Notes: a model not told the origin generated them from the letters alone. A DNA stretch of 61,509 nucleotides from Mycobacterium helveticum (GCF_007714205.1 NZ_VMQU01000013.1:1-61509); one strand, 5' to 3'. Numbered from the stretch's first letter, positions 8,691-17,169 are shown. A program made the numbers and translations.

Positions 8691-8848
8691 TGTGCCACCC
8701 CGTCAAATGCCGCACCTGCGGAAAAACAACGTGGTCCGGGTGCGGAGCGCACGTGGAACAGGTCCGCCGGACCGTACCGGCGGCGCAGTGGTGCCCGGGT
8801 CACCCGAAGGAGCCCGGGCAACGCTGGTGGCAGCGCGGCCGGAGCTGA
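8690..8848 (+). CDS. Small CxxC zinc-finger protein (52 aa)
   Basis: A 52-residue protein starting MCHPVKCRTCGKTTWSGCG and ending WCPGHPKEPGQRWWQRGRS. Cysteines at CxxC spacing plus later CG and CPGH residues make a probable single zinc site. Similar short proteins beginning MC.PV.C.TCGKTTW.GCG are common in actinobacteria and uncharacterised. The ATG shares its A with the TGA of the DsbA-like gene, so the two are coupled and under the same CsoR-type operator. Too small to assign a function. Confidence 0.7.
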   Translation: MCHPVKCRTCGKTTWSGCGAHVEQVRRTVPAAQWCPGHPKEPGQRWWQRGRS

Positions 8849-8979
8849 CCGGATCATGCGGCGAACGGCCCCTGCCGACCGCCCGCCGCATGTCGCATTT
8901 CCGGCTACGTGACCTGTTGTCCGGAAGTACCGGTGGCGGCTCGCTCGATCTCGTGCATCGCCTTCGGCGGGCCGCAGGC

Positions 8980-9008
8980 CCCGGTCGCGTTCCCCTAACG
9001 CGACCGGG
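8980..9008. terminator. Bidirectional hairpin at the FAAL 3' end
   Basis: CCCGGTCGCGTT and AACGCGACCGGG form a perfect 12-bp stem with a 5-base loop. The FAAL-fusion stop codon lies at the loop. It sits between two converging units, the DsbA/zinc-finger pair and the FAAL fusion, and can end both. There is no clear U-run, as is usual in mycobacteria. Confidence 0.6.
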
Positions 9009-11904
9009 TCCCTCTCCGGCCGCCCCAGGTGGTGAATCGGGTGGCGACGGAGTCCCTGACAGCCGGCTTCGTGAAGCCGCGGACGTCGAGGAGCGGCTCT
9101 CCGGTCGCGTCGGCGATCATGCGCCGAATCTCCGCCCGCCCTTTCGCCAGCGCCGCCAAATCGGAGGGGTCGCACTCGAGCCGGACAGCGGGAAGCACCT
9201 CGACCTCCAACGCGGCGGGCCGGTATGGCCGCCCCCGCATCACCTCCCGGGGGCCCTTCAGGGCCAACGGGACGATCGGGATCCCCGCACTTGCGGCCAG
9301 CTTGAACGCGCCGAGCCGGAAAGGGTAGATGCCCGGGGCGTCGCGACGTTCACCCTCCGGGAATATGTGGATCGATTCACCCTCTTCCAGCAGCGCCTGC
9401 ATTCGCCCGTATGACGCCAGCGAGGACTCCAACGAGCCCGGGTCGAGGGCTATGACGCCGAGACGCCCCGCGACCACCCCGAACAAACCGTTGAACAGCC
9501 GCCCCTTACCGGTCATCGAAACCGGCCGCTCGAACGCACTCACGAGGAGGAGGGGATCCATGTCGGTGGGGTGATTGCTGACGTAGAGCGCCTGCCCGTC
9601 CGGGAGCGGGACACCGGTGCGCCGGAACGACATCCCGGTCGCGGCGAACAACAGCGCGATTGTGTGCCGAGCGGAGCGCCACGCGGTGGCCCGGCCCCGA
9701 AGCCACACCGTCGAGCCGGCGGAGAGCAGCACGAGCAACATCGCCATGCCCGCGATGTAGGCACCGACGACCCTCTGGCGACACCGGTCGGCTGACGTCC
9801 GCGCTCGGTGCCAGCCCAACCGGGCCATCGTCGCGGCCAGCCGCCACCGTCCCGCTGTGCCCTTGCCCAAGGTTCCGTCCCGATAAGCCTGACGGGTCTC
9901 TTGGCGTCGCAGCTTGCCGCTGGACGTTTTGAGCACGCTGCCACGCGGTGCCAGCACGACATCGTCGACCGATGTGCCCGTCGTTTCGACAACCGCCGCC
10001 CGGATCAAGGCTTTGAGTTCGTCGTGCCCTGCAACGGCGGTCACGGTTTCGGCGACCACCACTATCCCTTCGCCCCCCTCTACCCCGTCGCCCTGGTCCG
10101 CCATGTCTTCGCCGAACGCGACCACGCACCCCTTGCGCACCCCGGGCAACTCGCCGACGGCGTGCTCGATGTCCTGCGGGTGGTAGTTGCGGCCCGCCTT
10201 GATGATGAGGTCCTTGACGCGTCCGGTGATGAACAGTTCCCCGTCGGCCAGGTAGCCCAGGTCGCCGGTGTCAAGCCAGTCACCGATCCGAACCGCCGCG
10301 GTGGCTTCCGGTCGGCCGAAATAGCCGGCCATCACAGACTTCCCCCGGATCAGCACACGGCCCTCGTGGCGCTCCGCTACCGGCCCATGCCCCGGATCCG
10401 TCGCCCCGACCACCCGGACCTGCTGACCACCGATCGGCGTGCCGACGGAGACCAGGCTGCGTACCCGCGCTCCGGGGCCCGCGGGCACGGCACGACGGTC
10501 CAATGCCAGCCGATCCGCGTCGACATTGTCCACCCGCGGTCCCTTCGGCCCACCGAGCGCGAACGTCACCGCAACGCACGTTTCTGCAAGTCCGTAGGCA
10601 GGCGTGAACGCGCTCCGACGGAAGCCGTAGGGCTCGAAGCGGCGGCAGAAATCGTCGATGGCGCTGACCCGGATGGGTTCCGCCCCCAGCGCCGCGAACT
10701 TGACGCTGGAAAGGTCGATTCCTGCGAGCTGATCGTCCGAGACCCGCCGCGTGACATGGTTGAGCGCGAACGTCGTGGTCGCGACGGCGTTCGCCCGGAA
10801 CCTGTCGATGGCCCACAGCCACGACGCAGGCCTGGTCAGGAAATCTACCGGCGACATCATCACGATCGTGAGGCCTGCGCAGATCCCTACCCCCATCCAG
10901 GTCCCGATGAGCCCGAAGTCGTGATACAGGGGCATCCAGGACACCGCGACATCCGAGGGGCGGAGGCCGGCGCGAACAGCGGTCTCGCTGATCGCCTGGA
11001 TGTTCGCCAGCAGATTGGCGTGGGTCAGCGCCACGCCCTTGGGGTCTCCCGTACTTCCGGACGTGTATTGGATAAGCCCGAGCTCCGGGGGCGACTCGAC
11101 ACAGAAGAATCCCGCACCGCCGTTGGTGAGGGAGTCCACCGTCGCGGATTCCCGCAGTGACGGGGTGGCCGTACACAGCAGCTCCGCTGCCGCCTTGAAC
11201 TGCGGGTCTGAGACGATGAAGGCTGCCCCGGCACTTCGCAGGATCCGGCTCTGCCGCCGGACGTAGCCGTCCAGGTCGTCGAGTCGCACGGGCGGATAGA
11301 TCGGTACGGGAACCCCGCCCGCACACAGCACACCCACGAAGGCGACGAAGAAGTCGGGCCCCGTCAGCGCTAAAACCGCGACCCTCTCTCCGGTTACCAA
11401 GCCAAGACTTGCCATGCCCGCGGCTGCGCGCCTTGCGCGGTCCCAGAGTTCGCCGAAGGTCAGCACACTCACGTGCCCATCCGCGGTGAGGAACTTCAGG
11501 TGGGGATGCCGGCCGTCCTTTTCGGCGCGGAAACGTAGCAGATCAAGCAGCGTCGACGCCTCGGGCAGCGTGTCGGACAGGTTCGATATCGACGCTGCCC
11601 GGGTCGATGCCTGCGGCAGCCGCGCGATGGCCGGGCGGCCGGTCGCCGCGGCGTCGCCGCCGAGCGCCTGCTCGACCGCCTCGAGGACATCACGCGGCCG
11701 GCGGAACCTGCCGACCCCGTCCGAAGGCAACTCCACCGCGTAGGCACTACCAACCCGGATCAACAGATCGGCGAGTTCGATGCTGCCCAGCCCGAGCTGC
11801 TCCTCAAAATCGAAGTCGAGGATATCGGGGGCGTCGATCTGCCCCAGACCTGCATCCCTCAGCACGCCTGCCAGCTCCTCGCGCAGACGTTGCTCGGACT
11901 GCAT
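8995..11904 (-). CDS. ACP - fatty-acyl-AMP ligase - membrane segment - PlsC acyltransferase fusion
   Basis: A 969-residue multidomain protein. Residues 1-85 resemble an acyl carrier protein, with the likely phosphopantetheine serine Ser41 in LGLGSIEL. Residues ~115-690 are a FAAL-type adenylating domain: PIYPPVRLDD, the A3 loop YTSGSTGDPKGV at 280-291, DWLDTGDLG, and a C-terminal SSGKLRR (Lys664). A hydrophobic segment at ~711-735 anchors it to the membrane, followed by a PlsC/LPLAT domain with NHPTDMD (H778-x4-D783) and FPEGER. The order suggests a fatty acid is adenylated, loaded on the built-in ACP and passed to an acceptor at the membrane. Start ATG 11904 is chosen because the ACP helix begins there; an upstream GTG/TTG extension is possible. 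It is divergent from a WS/DGAT. Confidence 0.88.
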   Translation of the reverse strand: MQSEQRLREELAGVLRDAGLGQIDAPDILDFDFEEQLGLGSIELADLLIRVGSAYAVELPSDGVGRFRRPRDVLEAVEQALGGDAAATGRPAIARLPQASTRAASISNLSDTLPEASTLLDLLRFRAEKDGRHPHLKFLTADGHVSVLTFGELWDRARRAAAGMASLGLVTGERVAVLALTGPDFFVAFVGVLCAGGVPVPIYPPVRLDDLDGYVRRQSRILRSAGAAFIVSDPQFKAAAELLCTATPSLRESATVDSLTNGGAGFFCVESPPELGLIQYTSGSTGDPKGVALTHANLLANIQAISETAVRAGLRPSDVAVSWMPLYHDFGLIGTWMGVGICAGLTIVMMSPVDFLTRPASWLWAIDRFRANAVATTTFALNHVTRRVSDDQLAGIDLSSVKFAALGAEPIRVSAIDDFCRRFEPYGFRRSAFTPAYGLAETCVAVTFALGGPKGPRVDNVDADRLALDRRAVPAGPGARVRSLVSVGTPIGGQQVRVVGATDPGHGPVAERHEGRVLIRGKSVMAGYFGRPEATAAVRIGDWLDTGDLGYLADGELFITGRVKDLIIKAGRNYHPQDIEHAVGELPGVRKGCVVAFGEDMADQGDGVEGGEGIVVVAETVTAVAGHDELKALIRAAVVETTGTSVDDVVLAPRGSVLKTSSGKLRRQETRQAYRDGTLGKGTAGRWRLAATMARLGWHRARTSADRCRQRVVGAYIAGMAMLLVLLSAGSTVWLRGRATAWRSARHTIALLFAATGMSFRRTGVPLPDGQALYVSNHPTDMDPLLLVSAFERPVSMTGKGRLFNGLFGVVAGRLGVIALDPGSLESSLASYGRMQALLEEGESIHIFPEGERRDAPGIYPFRLGAFKLAASAGIPIVPLALKGPREVMRGRPYRPAALEVEVLPAVRLECDPSDLAALAKGRAEIRRMIADATGEPLLDVRGFTKPAVRDSVATRFTTWGGRRGTRSR

Positions 11905-11963
11905 CCGGACCCCTTTCAGCCGTCGCCGGCTTCGCGCCGGTGTGCACGACACCATGTCCGGTT

Positions 11964-12007
11964 CCCGCAAAGATACGCCGGCAAAGGTATACGCCAGCAA
12001 AGCTATA
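11964..12007. repeat. 16-bp tandem direct repeats (2.75 copies)
   Basis: CGCCGGCAAAGGTATA (11976-11991) is followed directly by CGCCAGCAAAGCTATA (11992-12007), 14 of 16 identical, and preceded by the partial copy CCCGCAAAGATA (11964-11975). The shared core is GCAAAG-n-TATA. Lying 60-100 bp upstream of the FAAL start, it looks like a multi-copy regulator site or, read on the minus strand, repeated TATA-rich promoter elements. Confidence 0.65.
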
Positions 12008-12033
12008 GGGCGGACCTCCGCAAACCCTGTAAG

Positions 12034-12057
12034 CATCCACCATGACATCCACCATGA
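12034..12057. repeat. Perfect 12-bp tandem duplication
   Basis: CATCCACCATGA occurs twice back to back. It lies between the FAAL fusion and the WS/DGAT, about 27 bp beyond the 16-bp repeats. No known binding motif recognised. Confidence 0.7.
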
Positions 12058-12375
12058 GCAGTGGCCATGCCGGAGACGGTGCGGTCCGCAAGGTCGGAAA
12101 CTCCGGTAAGCCGATCGCCGGGCCGAGACCAGCCCGATGAGGGGCTTTCGACAACATCGCGCCGGCCACCGCGGGATAGGGGTGGCACACCACTAACGCC
12201 CGGATGACGGGCTCGGCTGCCGGGCACCGGCCGGGTCCGACGCCGACCTCACAGGAACTCCACGGGCACCTCACAGCCCGGATTCGCGTAGTTTCGGATG
12301 CACGAACGTTGTTTTGGGTCAATAAGGACAAACCGTTCACCGGAACGGCAGCACGGATGACGGCGAGGAACCGAC

Positions 12376-13767
12376 ATGGGTGAACATCGCAACACGCCCG
12401 ACTACCTCAATCCGAGAGACGCCCATGCCTTTTTCCGTGGCGGGAACACCCAAAGCGAACTCATCGCGATCTGCTTTGTCGACCGCCCCGCCGACGACTC
12501 CGAACCCGTGTTCGACCAGGTGCGGGCGCGCCTCGATGCCCGCACGGCCTCTATTCCCCGACTGATGCAGCACGTAGTCACCACTCCGCTGAAGTTGGCC
12601 CCGCCCGCGTGGTTCGACGCGGCGCACTTGGATCTGGATTATCACCTGCAGAGCAGACGTGTTTGCGGGGGCGAATTCCCGGAGCTGATGCACGCGGTCG
12701 AGGACGCACTGGGACCACTCGACCTGCGGCGCCCACCGTGGCGGGTCTACGTCGTCGAAGGCTTCGACGACGGCAAGTGGGCCATCGTCGTCCAGGCCCA
12801 TCACGTCCTGGGCGATGGGCAAGCATGCGTCGCGCTCTTCGGCATGGCGCTGCTCGACATCGAATTCACGGCGCCGCCCCAGGCGGGTCGCCCCAAGGTC
12901 TGCGCCCCGCCGATGCACCAACTCGTCCGGCAAGGCTTGGCGCGGCGGGGCCGCGGTGTCGCGTGGGGGTCCAGGAACACGCTCGCGGCGCTGCGTTCGC
13001 GTCACCGCGTGACGACCGCGGCGCGCGATCTGACCCGGCTGGCGGGGCTGGTGGGTCGGGAACTCCGGCACCCGTACAGGCCGGCCGCGATCAACCGGCC
13101 CGCGAGCGGCGAGTGGGTCTTCCGCACGACTTCGCGACCGCTCGCCGAACTCCGCGCCCTGGCTGAAAGCACCCCACGAGCGACGGTGAACACCGTGTAT
13201 CTGGCGGCCGTGGCCCATGCCCTCGAGGAAGCGCTGGCGGCCCAGGACAGCCCGCTGAGCGCACCTCTGAAAATCGGGGTGCCCAAGAGCCTGCGGCAGG
13301 GCACGGACCACGTTGGCGTCAACTCTTCTACGCAGACGAGCAACCTGGTCATCGCAGCACCCCTTTCGCCGCAGCACCCGCTCGAACTTCTCCGCTCGAT
13401 CACCGACCGGCTACGACACGCCCTCGACTCTGACGAACCCGCGATCCGTTCCATGCTCGGCAAGGGAGGGGCGGTCCAGACCTGGCCGATGAAGTGGAAT
13501 GTCACCGCAACATTGCTCAATGGCCCACCCGACGGCATCAGCGGTCTCGGTGGCCGCCTCGATCAGTGCCTGCTCGCGGCCCTCCCCGGCGGCACGAAAG
13601 CCCTGGGGTTGATCGGGTCGGCGCACAACGGCAATCTCTCGATCATCGTTGTCGCAGACCGATCACTGGCCGCCCTCGCCGAGCGGGTCTGCACCGGCAT
13701 ACAGGTGTGGTTGGACGACCTCACCAAGCAGATCATTGCGGAGGACCACGGCCGTCTGGAAGCATAG
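12376..13767 (+). CDS. WS/DGAT-family wax ester synthase / diacylglycerol acyltransferase
   Basis: A 463-residue member of the bacterial WS/DGAT (condensation-like) family. The catalytic motif is HHVLGDG at residues 142-148, matching HHxxxDG. C-terminal features of the family, NSSTQTSNLV and a conserved NGN near the end, are present. Such enzymes join an acyl-CoA to a fatty alcohol or diacylglycerol, producing storage lipids. A GAGGAA ribosome site precedes the ATG. Its divergent neighbour activates fatty acids and carries a PlsC domain, so the pair may make a specific acylated lipid (inference). Mycobacteria carry many tgs paralogues and I cannot say which this one matches. Confidence 0.88.
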   Translation: MGEHRNTPDYLNPRDAHAFFRGGNTQSELIAICFVDRPADDSEPVFDQVRARLDARTASIPRLMQHVVTTPLKLAPPAWFDAAHLDLDYHLQSRRVCGGEFPELMHAVEDALGPLDLRRPPWRVYVVEGFDDGKWAIVVQAHHVLGDGQACVALFGMALLDIEFTAPPQAGRPKVCAPPMHQLVRQGLARRGRGVAWGSRNTLAALRSRHRVTTAARDLTRLAGLVGRELRHPYRPAAINRPASGEWVFRTTSRPLAELRALAESTPRATVNTVYLAAVAHALEEALAAQDSPLSAPLKIGVPKSLRQGTDHVGVNSSTQTSNLVIAAPLSPQHPLELLRSITDRLRHALDSDEPAIRSMLGKGGAVQTWPMKWNVTATLLNGPPDGISGLGGRLDQCLLAALPGGTKALGLIGSAHNGNLSIIVVADRSLAALAERVCTGIQVWLDDLTKQIIAEDHGRLEA

Positions 13768-13907
13768 GGCGCGCCGATAAAGCTTTGGGCCGCAACTGTA
13801 TTGGCGTGTTCCCAGGATATTGGATCCCATCAGGCCCCTGCAGGTATCCCAGCGGCATTTCCGCGGAACATCGCCGCCCCGTCGGGCCGCCGACCTATGC
13901 TGGCCCG

Positions 13908-14648
13908 GTGAACGTCCCCGACCGGGCCGTGCCGCAGCAAACCTCCCTGCACGCGGCGCCCACCCCCGCCGCACGCACCGCCGCATTCTTCGACCTGGAC
14001 AAGACCATCATCGCCAAGTCCAGCACACTGGTATTCAGCAAACCGTTTTACGATCAGGGACTGCTCAACGCCCGCGCTGTGCTCAAGTCGGGCTGCGCCG
14101 AGCTCATCTTCTTGCTCTCCGGCGCCAAACATGACCCGTTGGATCGGATGCGCACCCACATGGCCAACATGTGCACCGGTTGGGATGTGGCGCAGGTCCG
14201 GTCGATCGTCAATGAGAGGCTGCACGACATCGTGGCGCCGTTGGTGTTCACCGAAGCCGCCGACCTGATCGCCGCACACAAACGCTCCGGTCGCGACGTG
14301 GTCGTCGTCTCGGCATCGGGCGAAGACATCGTCGAACCGATCGCCCGTACGCTGGGCGCTACCCATGCGATGGCGACCCGACTGGTGGTCGAGAAGGGCA
14401 GGTACACGGGCGAGGTCGCGTTCCACTGTTACGGCGAACGCAAGGTGCAAGCGATACGCGAGCTGGCAGCCCGTGAGAGCTACCGGCTCGAACACTGCTA
14501 CGGCTATTCCGACTCGATCACCGACTTACCGATGCTGGAGGCGGTGGGCCACCCCAGCGTGGTCAACCCGGGCCGCGGTTTACGCAAGGAAGCCGCCGAA
14601 CGCGGTTGGCCCGCATTGACGTTCTCCCGGCCGGTCTTTGACCGGTAG
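13908..14648 (+). CDS. HAD-superfamily IB hydrolase (SerB-like, Rv3661-like)
   Basis: A 246-residue HAD phosphatase. Motif I is AFFDLDKTIIAKSS (DxDKT), motif II is VVVSASGEDIV, and motif III/IV is YSDSITDLPML with the metal-binding aspartates. Overall it resembles M. tuberculosis Rv3661 and the inhibitory SerB-like group. The GTG at 13908 is chosen since the upstream in-frame sequence overlaps the WS/DGAT gene without resemblance to the family. It could remove phosphate from a lipid (for example phosphatidate) in the neighbouring lipid genes, but this is conjecture. Cytosolic. Confidence 0.85.
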   Translation: MNVPDRAVPQQTSLHAAPTPAARTAAFFDLDKTIIAKSSTLVFSKPFYDQGLLNARAVLKSGCAELIFLLSGAKHDPLDRMRTHMANMCTGWDVAQVRSIVNERLHDIVAPLVFTEAADLIAAHKRSGRDVVVVSASGEDIVEPIARTLGATHAMATRLVVEKGRYTGEVAFHCYGERKVQAIRELAARESYRLEHCYGYSDSITDLPMLEAVGHPSVVNPGRGLRKEAAERGWPALTFSRPVFDR

Positions 14649-14741
14649 CCCGGCGGCGTCGGCGCGTCTGGGATATGAGTATCAGCGGCGCGCAATGCCT
14701 TTCGCAGACCTCCGCATCGGCGGCGCGTACCGGAGCCGGCC

Positions 14742-14771
14742 ACATACTATCTAGGTACGTAGGTAGTATGT
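14742..14771. promoter_or_regulatory. BlaI-like operator before dsbF-like/ccdA
   Basis: ACATACTATCTA and TAGGTAGTATGT form a 12-bp inverted repeat with one mismatch around 6 bases. TACTA/TAGTA half sites are typical of BlaI/MecI repressors, including the mycobacterial BlaI (TACTAC...GTAGTA). TAGTAT at 14764-14769 inside the right arm can also serve as a -10 element. The nearest downstream gene is the DsbF-like lipoprotein at 14815; a blaI homologue lies 2.4 kb away. Confidence 0.7.
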
Positions 14772-14814
14772 TGGCATCATCCGTCCCCACACCCTCGACG
14801 GGAAGGACTCCTTC

Positions 14815-15363
14815 ATGCCACGCCTTCCGGCCGCCCTGCTCGTCGCCGTCGCCGTCGCGACGGTCATCGCGGCCTGCGGCTCCCCGGAAAAGCAATCCGG
14901 AGCGACAAACGCCCCCGCCGCGTCCTCGCACGCTGCCGCCGGGCAGCCTACCGCCGTCCCGGCGCAGCTGCGGTTTTCCGCGAAAACGCTGGGGGGACAG
15001 ACGTTTTCCGGAGAAAGTCTCGCCGGGAAGCCGGCGGTGCTGTGGTTCTGGGCGCCCTGGTGCCCGAAGTGCCGGCAGGAGGCGCCCGCCCTCGCCAAGG
15101 TTGCTGCGGCGAACCCGCGCGTGACGTTCGTCGGGGTGGCGGCGCGCGACCAGGTGTCGTCGATGCAGACCTTCGTCGACAAATACCACCTCGCGGGACT
15201 CACCCAATTGGCCGACACGGACGGGGCGGTGTGGGCCAAGTTCGGCATCACCCGGCAACCCGCGTGGGCGTTCGTCGGCGCCGACGGCACCGTCGACGTC
15301 GTCAAAAGCCAGCTCTCCGAACCCCAATTGAGCGAGCGGGTCAACGGGTTGGCCAACCGGTGA
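14815..15363 (+). CDS. DsbF-like thioredoxin-fold lipoprotein
   Basis: A 182-residue exported thiol-disulfide protein. An N-terminal signal ends in the lipobox IAAC (Cys21), so it should be a membrane-anchored lipoprotein facing the periplasm. The TlpA/DsbE-type domain has WFWAPWCPKCRQEAP with redox cysteines 83 and 86 and the cis-Pro loop TRQPAWAFV. It closely resembles M. tuberculosis DsbF (Rv1677), of the same length. The ccdA-like gene overlaps its stop, so electrons from CcdA probably keep it reduced, or it oxidises exported proteins. Expected to be repressed through the BlaI-like operator upstream. Confidence 0.9.
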   Translation: MPRLPAALLVAVAVATVIAACGSPEKQSGATNAPAASSHAAAGQPTAVPAQLRFSAKTLGGQTFSGESLAGKPAVLWFWAPWCPKCRQEAPALAKVAAANPRVTFVGVAARDQVSSMQTFVDKYHLAGLTQLADTDGAVWAKFGITRQPAWAFVGADGTVDVVKSQLSEPQLSERVNGLANR

Positions 15364-16271
15364 TCGACACCGCCGCGCTCAGCTTTGCACTGGGCGCCGG
15401 GCTGGTGGCCGCGCTCAACCCCTGCGGCTTCGCCTTCCTTCCCGGTTACCTGGGGTTGGTGATCGCCGGCAGCCACGACACCTCACGCCCGGCGGCCCTG
15501 CTTCGCGCGGCCGGGGCCACCGCCGGCATGTCGCTGGGCTTCCTGACGGTGTTCGGCACCTTCGGTCTGGTCATCTCCCCCGTGATCGCCTCGGCGCAGA
15601 GGTACCTGCCGTTCGCCACCGTGGTCGTCGGGCTGCTGCTCGTCGGCGTGGGGATTCCGCTGGTGGCCGGCAAGGACGTCAGTGTCGTCCTCCCCACGCG
15701 CCTCGGGGGCACGCCGACCGGGCGGCTGGGATCGATGTACGGCTACGGCGTGGGCTATGCGATCGCATCGCTGTCGTGCACGATCGCACCGTTTCTCGCC
15801 GTGATCAGCATGACGTTCGACCAGGGCTCGGTGCTCTCGGGCGTGCTGGCCTTCCTTGCCTATGCCGCCGGCATGACCATCATGGTGGGGGTCGCGGCGC
15901 TGGCCGTGGCGCTGGCCGGCTCGTCGGCCACCGCGGCCTTTCGTCGTGTGCTGCCCTTCGTCGGCCGGATCGCCGGCGTCGTCGTGCTGCTCACCGGCCT
16001 GTATGTGGCCTACTACGGCTACTACGAAATCCGGCTCTATTTCACCGATGCCGACACCGACGACCCCGTGGTCCGGGCCGCCGGCAACGTGGCGAGCCGG
16101 CTGGCGGACTGGGCCAACGGACTGAGCCCATGGTTGCTGCTGGCCGTGGGCGTGGCGTTCATCGCCGCCGGGGTGGGCCGGCAGGCCCTGTCCCGACGGC
16201 GCGCCGGCCGGCAAGACGCCGACGACGGCGCCGTCACAGCCGGCAGGCCAGCCCCACCACCACAGGGCTGA
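15360..16271 (+). CDS. CcdA/DsbD-type membrane electron transporter
   Basis: A 303-residue protein with about seven hydrophobic segments. The two reactive cysteines expected for CcdA are Cys22 in LNPCGFAFLPGYL and Cys140 in SLSCTIAPFL, each next to a proline-rich helix start. CcdA moves reducing power from cytoplasmic thioredoxin across the membrane to extracytoplasmic thioredoxin-like partners. GTG 15360 overlaps the TGA of the DsbF-like gene, giving a clear two-gene unit. The 3' end overlaps the convergent M56 peptidase gene by 38 bp. Confidence 0.88.
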   Translation: MIDTAALSFALGAGLVAALNPCGFAFLPGYLGLVIAGSHDTSRPAALLRAAGATAGMSLGFLTVFGTFGLVISPVIASAQRYLPFATVVVGLLLVGVGIPLVAGKDVSVVLPTRLGGTPTGRLGSMYGYGVGYAIASLSCTIAPFLAVISMTFDQGSVLSGVLAFLAYAAGMTIMVGVAALAVALAGSSATAAFRRVLPFVGRIAGVVVLLTGLYVAYYGYYEIRLYFTDADTDDPVVRAAGNVASRLADWANGLSPWLLLAVGVAFIAAGVGRQALSRRRAGRQDADDGAVTAGRPAPPPQG

Positions 16272-17169
16272 AAACGGCGAAACATATTGCCGTGCAGAGC
16301 GACACGAGCTCCCGCCACCAAATGCCGCGAGACACCGGGGTCGCCAGGCGCGCGGCACGGGCCAGGGTCGCGGTGCCCGAGGCGCCCAACGCCGCCGGCG
16401 CCATTGCCGGGGAGTCACCGCTGAGAGCCAGCAGTCCGCGCAACAACGGCATCTTCCCGTGCACCCGCACCGCGGTGTCGTCGGCGCACATCTCGAGCAG
16501 GTCCGCCGCGACCCCGGCGGCCGCGGAGAACAACGCCGACCGCGGCAGGCCCGCGGCGATCGCCCGCAGCACCATGAGGACATCATGGTGGCGCCCGGCC
16601 AGGTGGGCGTTCTCGTGGGCCAGCACCGCGGCCAACTGCGGCTCGTCGAGCCGGCCCAGCGCCGCGGTGGTGACCACGACGATGGAGTGCGGCCGGTCCG
16701 TCACGCAGTAGGCCGCCGGCTGCGGCGCCGCAACCACGACGACGCCGGGCCGGTCACCGGGGATCCCGACCACCCGGGCGGCCGACGCGTGCAGCCGGCT
16801 GCGCGCTCGTTGCCGCCGCAACTGGCGGCCGATACGCCAGCCGACGACGACGGTGGCCGCCACACCGGCCACCCAGAGACCGGCGGCGAGCGCCGAGGCG
16901 AGCGCGCGCGGCAACCCCAGGCCGCCGGTGACGCCCAACGCCTTCAGACACAGGGTCAGTTCCCCGCGCCGCCACATGCTTTGCGCCGCCGCGACGCCCA
17001 GCACGGCCAGCGCGGCGAACCATGCGCCGAGGGCGGCGACCACCACCGCCAGCCAGGACGCCAGCGCCAGCCGGGGGTGCGCGCCGGTGCCGGTCACCCG
17101 CCGCAGCAGGTGCGGCCCGAGCCAGTTCAGCACGCACGCGTACCCCAGCAGCAACAGGGCGGCATTCAC
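16234..17169 (-). CDS. M56-family membrane metallopeptidase (BlaR1/MecR1-like, no sensor domain)
   Basis: A 311-residue membrane protein with several N-terminal hydrophobic helices, a zinc-peptidase motif HENAH (185-189, HExxH) and hydrophobic C-terminal segments. In BlaR1/MecR1 this M56 domain is activated by an extracellular penicillin-binding domain and triggers loss of the BlaI repressor. No such penicillin-binding domain is present here, so another signal must be sensed. The GTG start overlaps the blaI stop (GTGA). In mycobacteria such BlaI/M56 pairs are common. Confidence 0.88.
   Translation of the reverse strand: MNAALLLLGYACVLNWLGPHLLRRVTGTGAHPRLALASWLAVVVAALGAWFAALAVLGVAAAQSMWRRGELTLCLKALGVTGGLGLPRALASALAAGLWVAGVAATVVVGWRIGRQLRRQRARSRLHASAARVVGIPGDRPGVVVVAAPQPAAYCVTDRPHSIVVVTTAALGRLDEPQLAAVLAHENAHLAGRHHDVLMVLRAIAAGLPRSALFSAAAGVAADLLEMCADDTAVRVHGKMPLLRGLLALSGDSPAMAPAALGASGTATLARAARLATPVSRGIWWRELVSLCTAICFAVFSPVVVGLACRL

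Larger units (their letters stand above)
11905..12375. other. Divergent intergenic region, FAAL fusion / WS-DGAT (471 bp)
   Basis: No gene is supported here. It holds two sets of short tandem repeats (11964-12007 and 12034-12057) and must contain promoters for both divergent genes. GAGGAA at about 12363-12368 is a plausible ribosome-binding site for the WS/DGAT ATG at 12376. The base composition is slightly less GC-rich than the flanking genes. Confidence 0.6.

Noticed and set aside
13494..13907. Extended N-terminus for the HAD phosphatase
   Set aside because: It overlaps the WS/DGAT end out of frame and is not similar to HAD proteins.
15042..15359. Extended N-terminus for the CcdA-like protein
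   Set aside because: The added part is the DsbF-like gene in another frame; GTG 15360 gives the proper first membrane helix.
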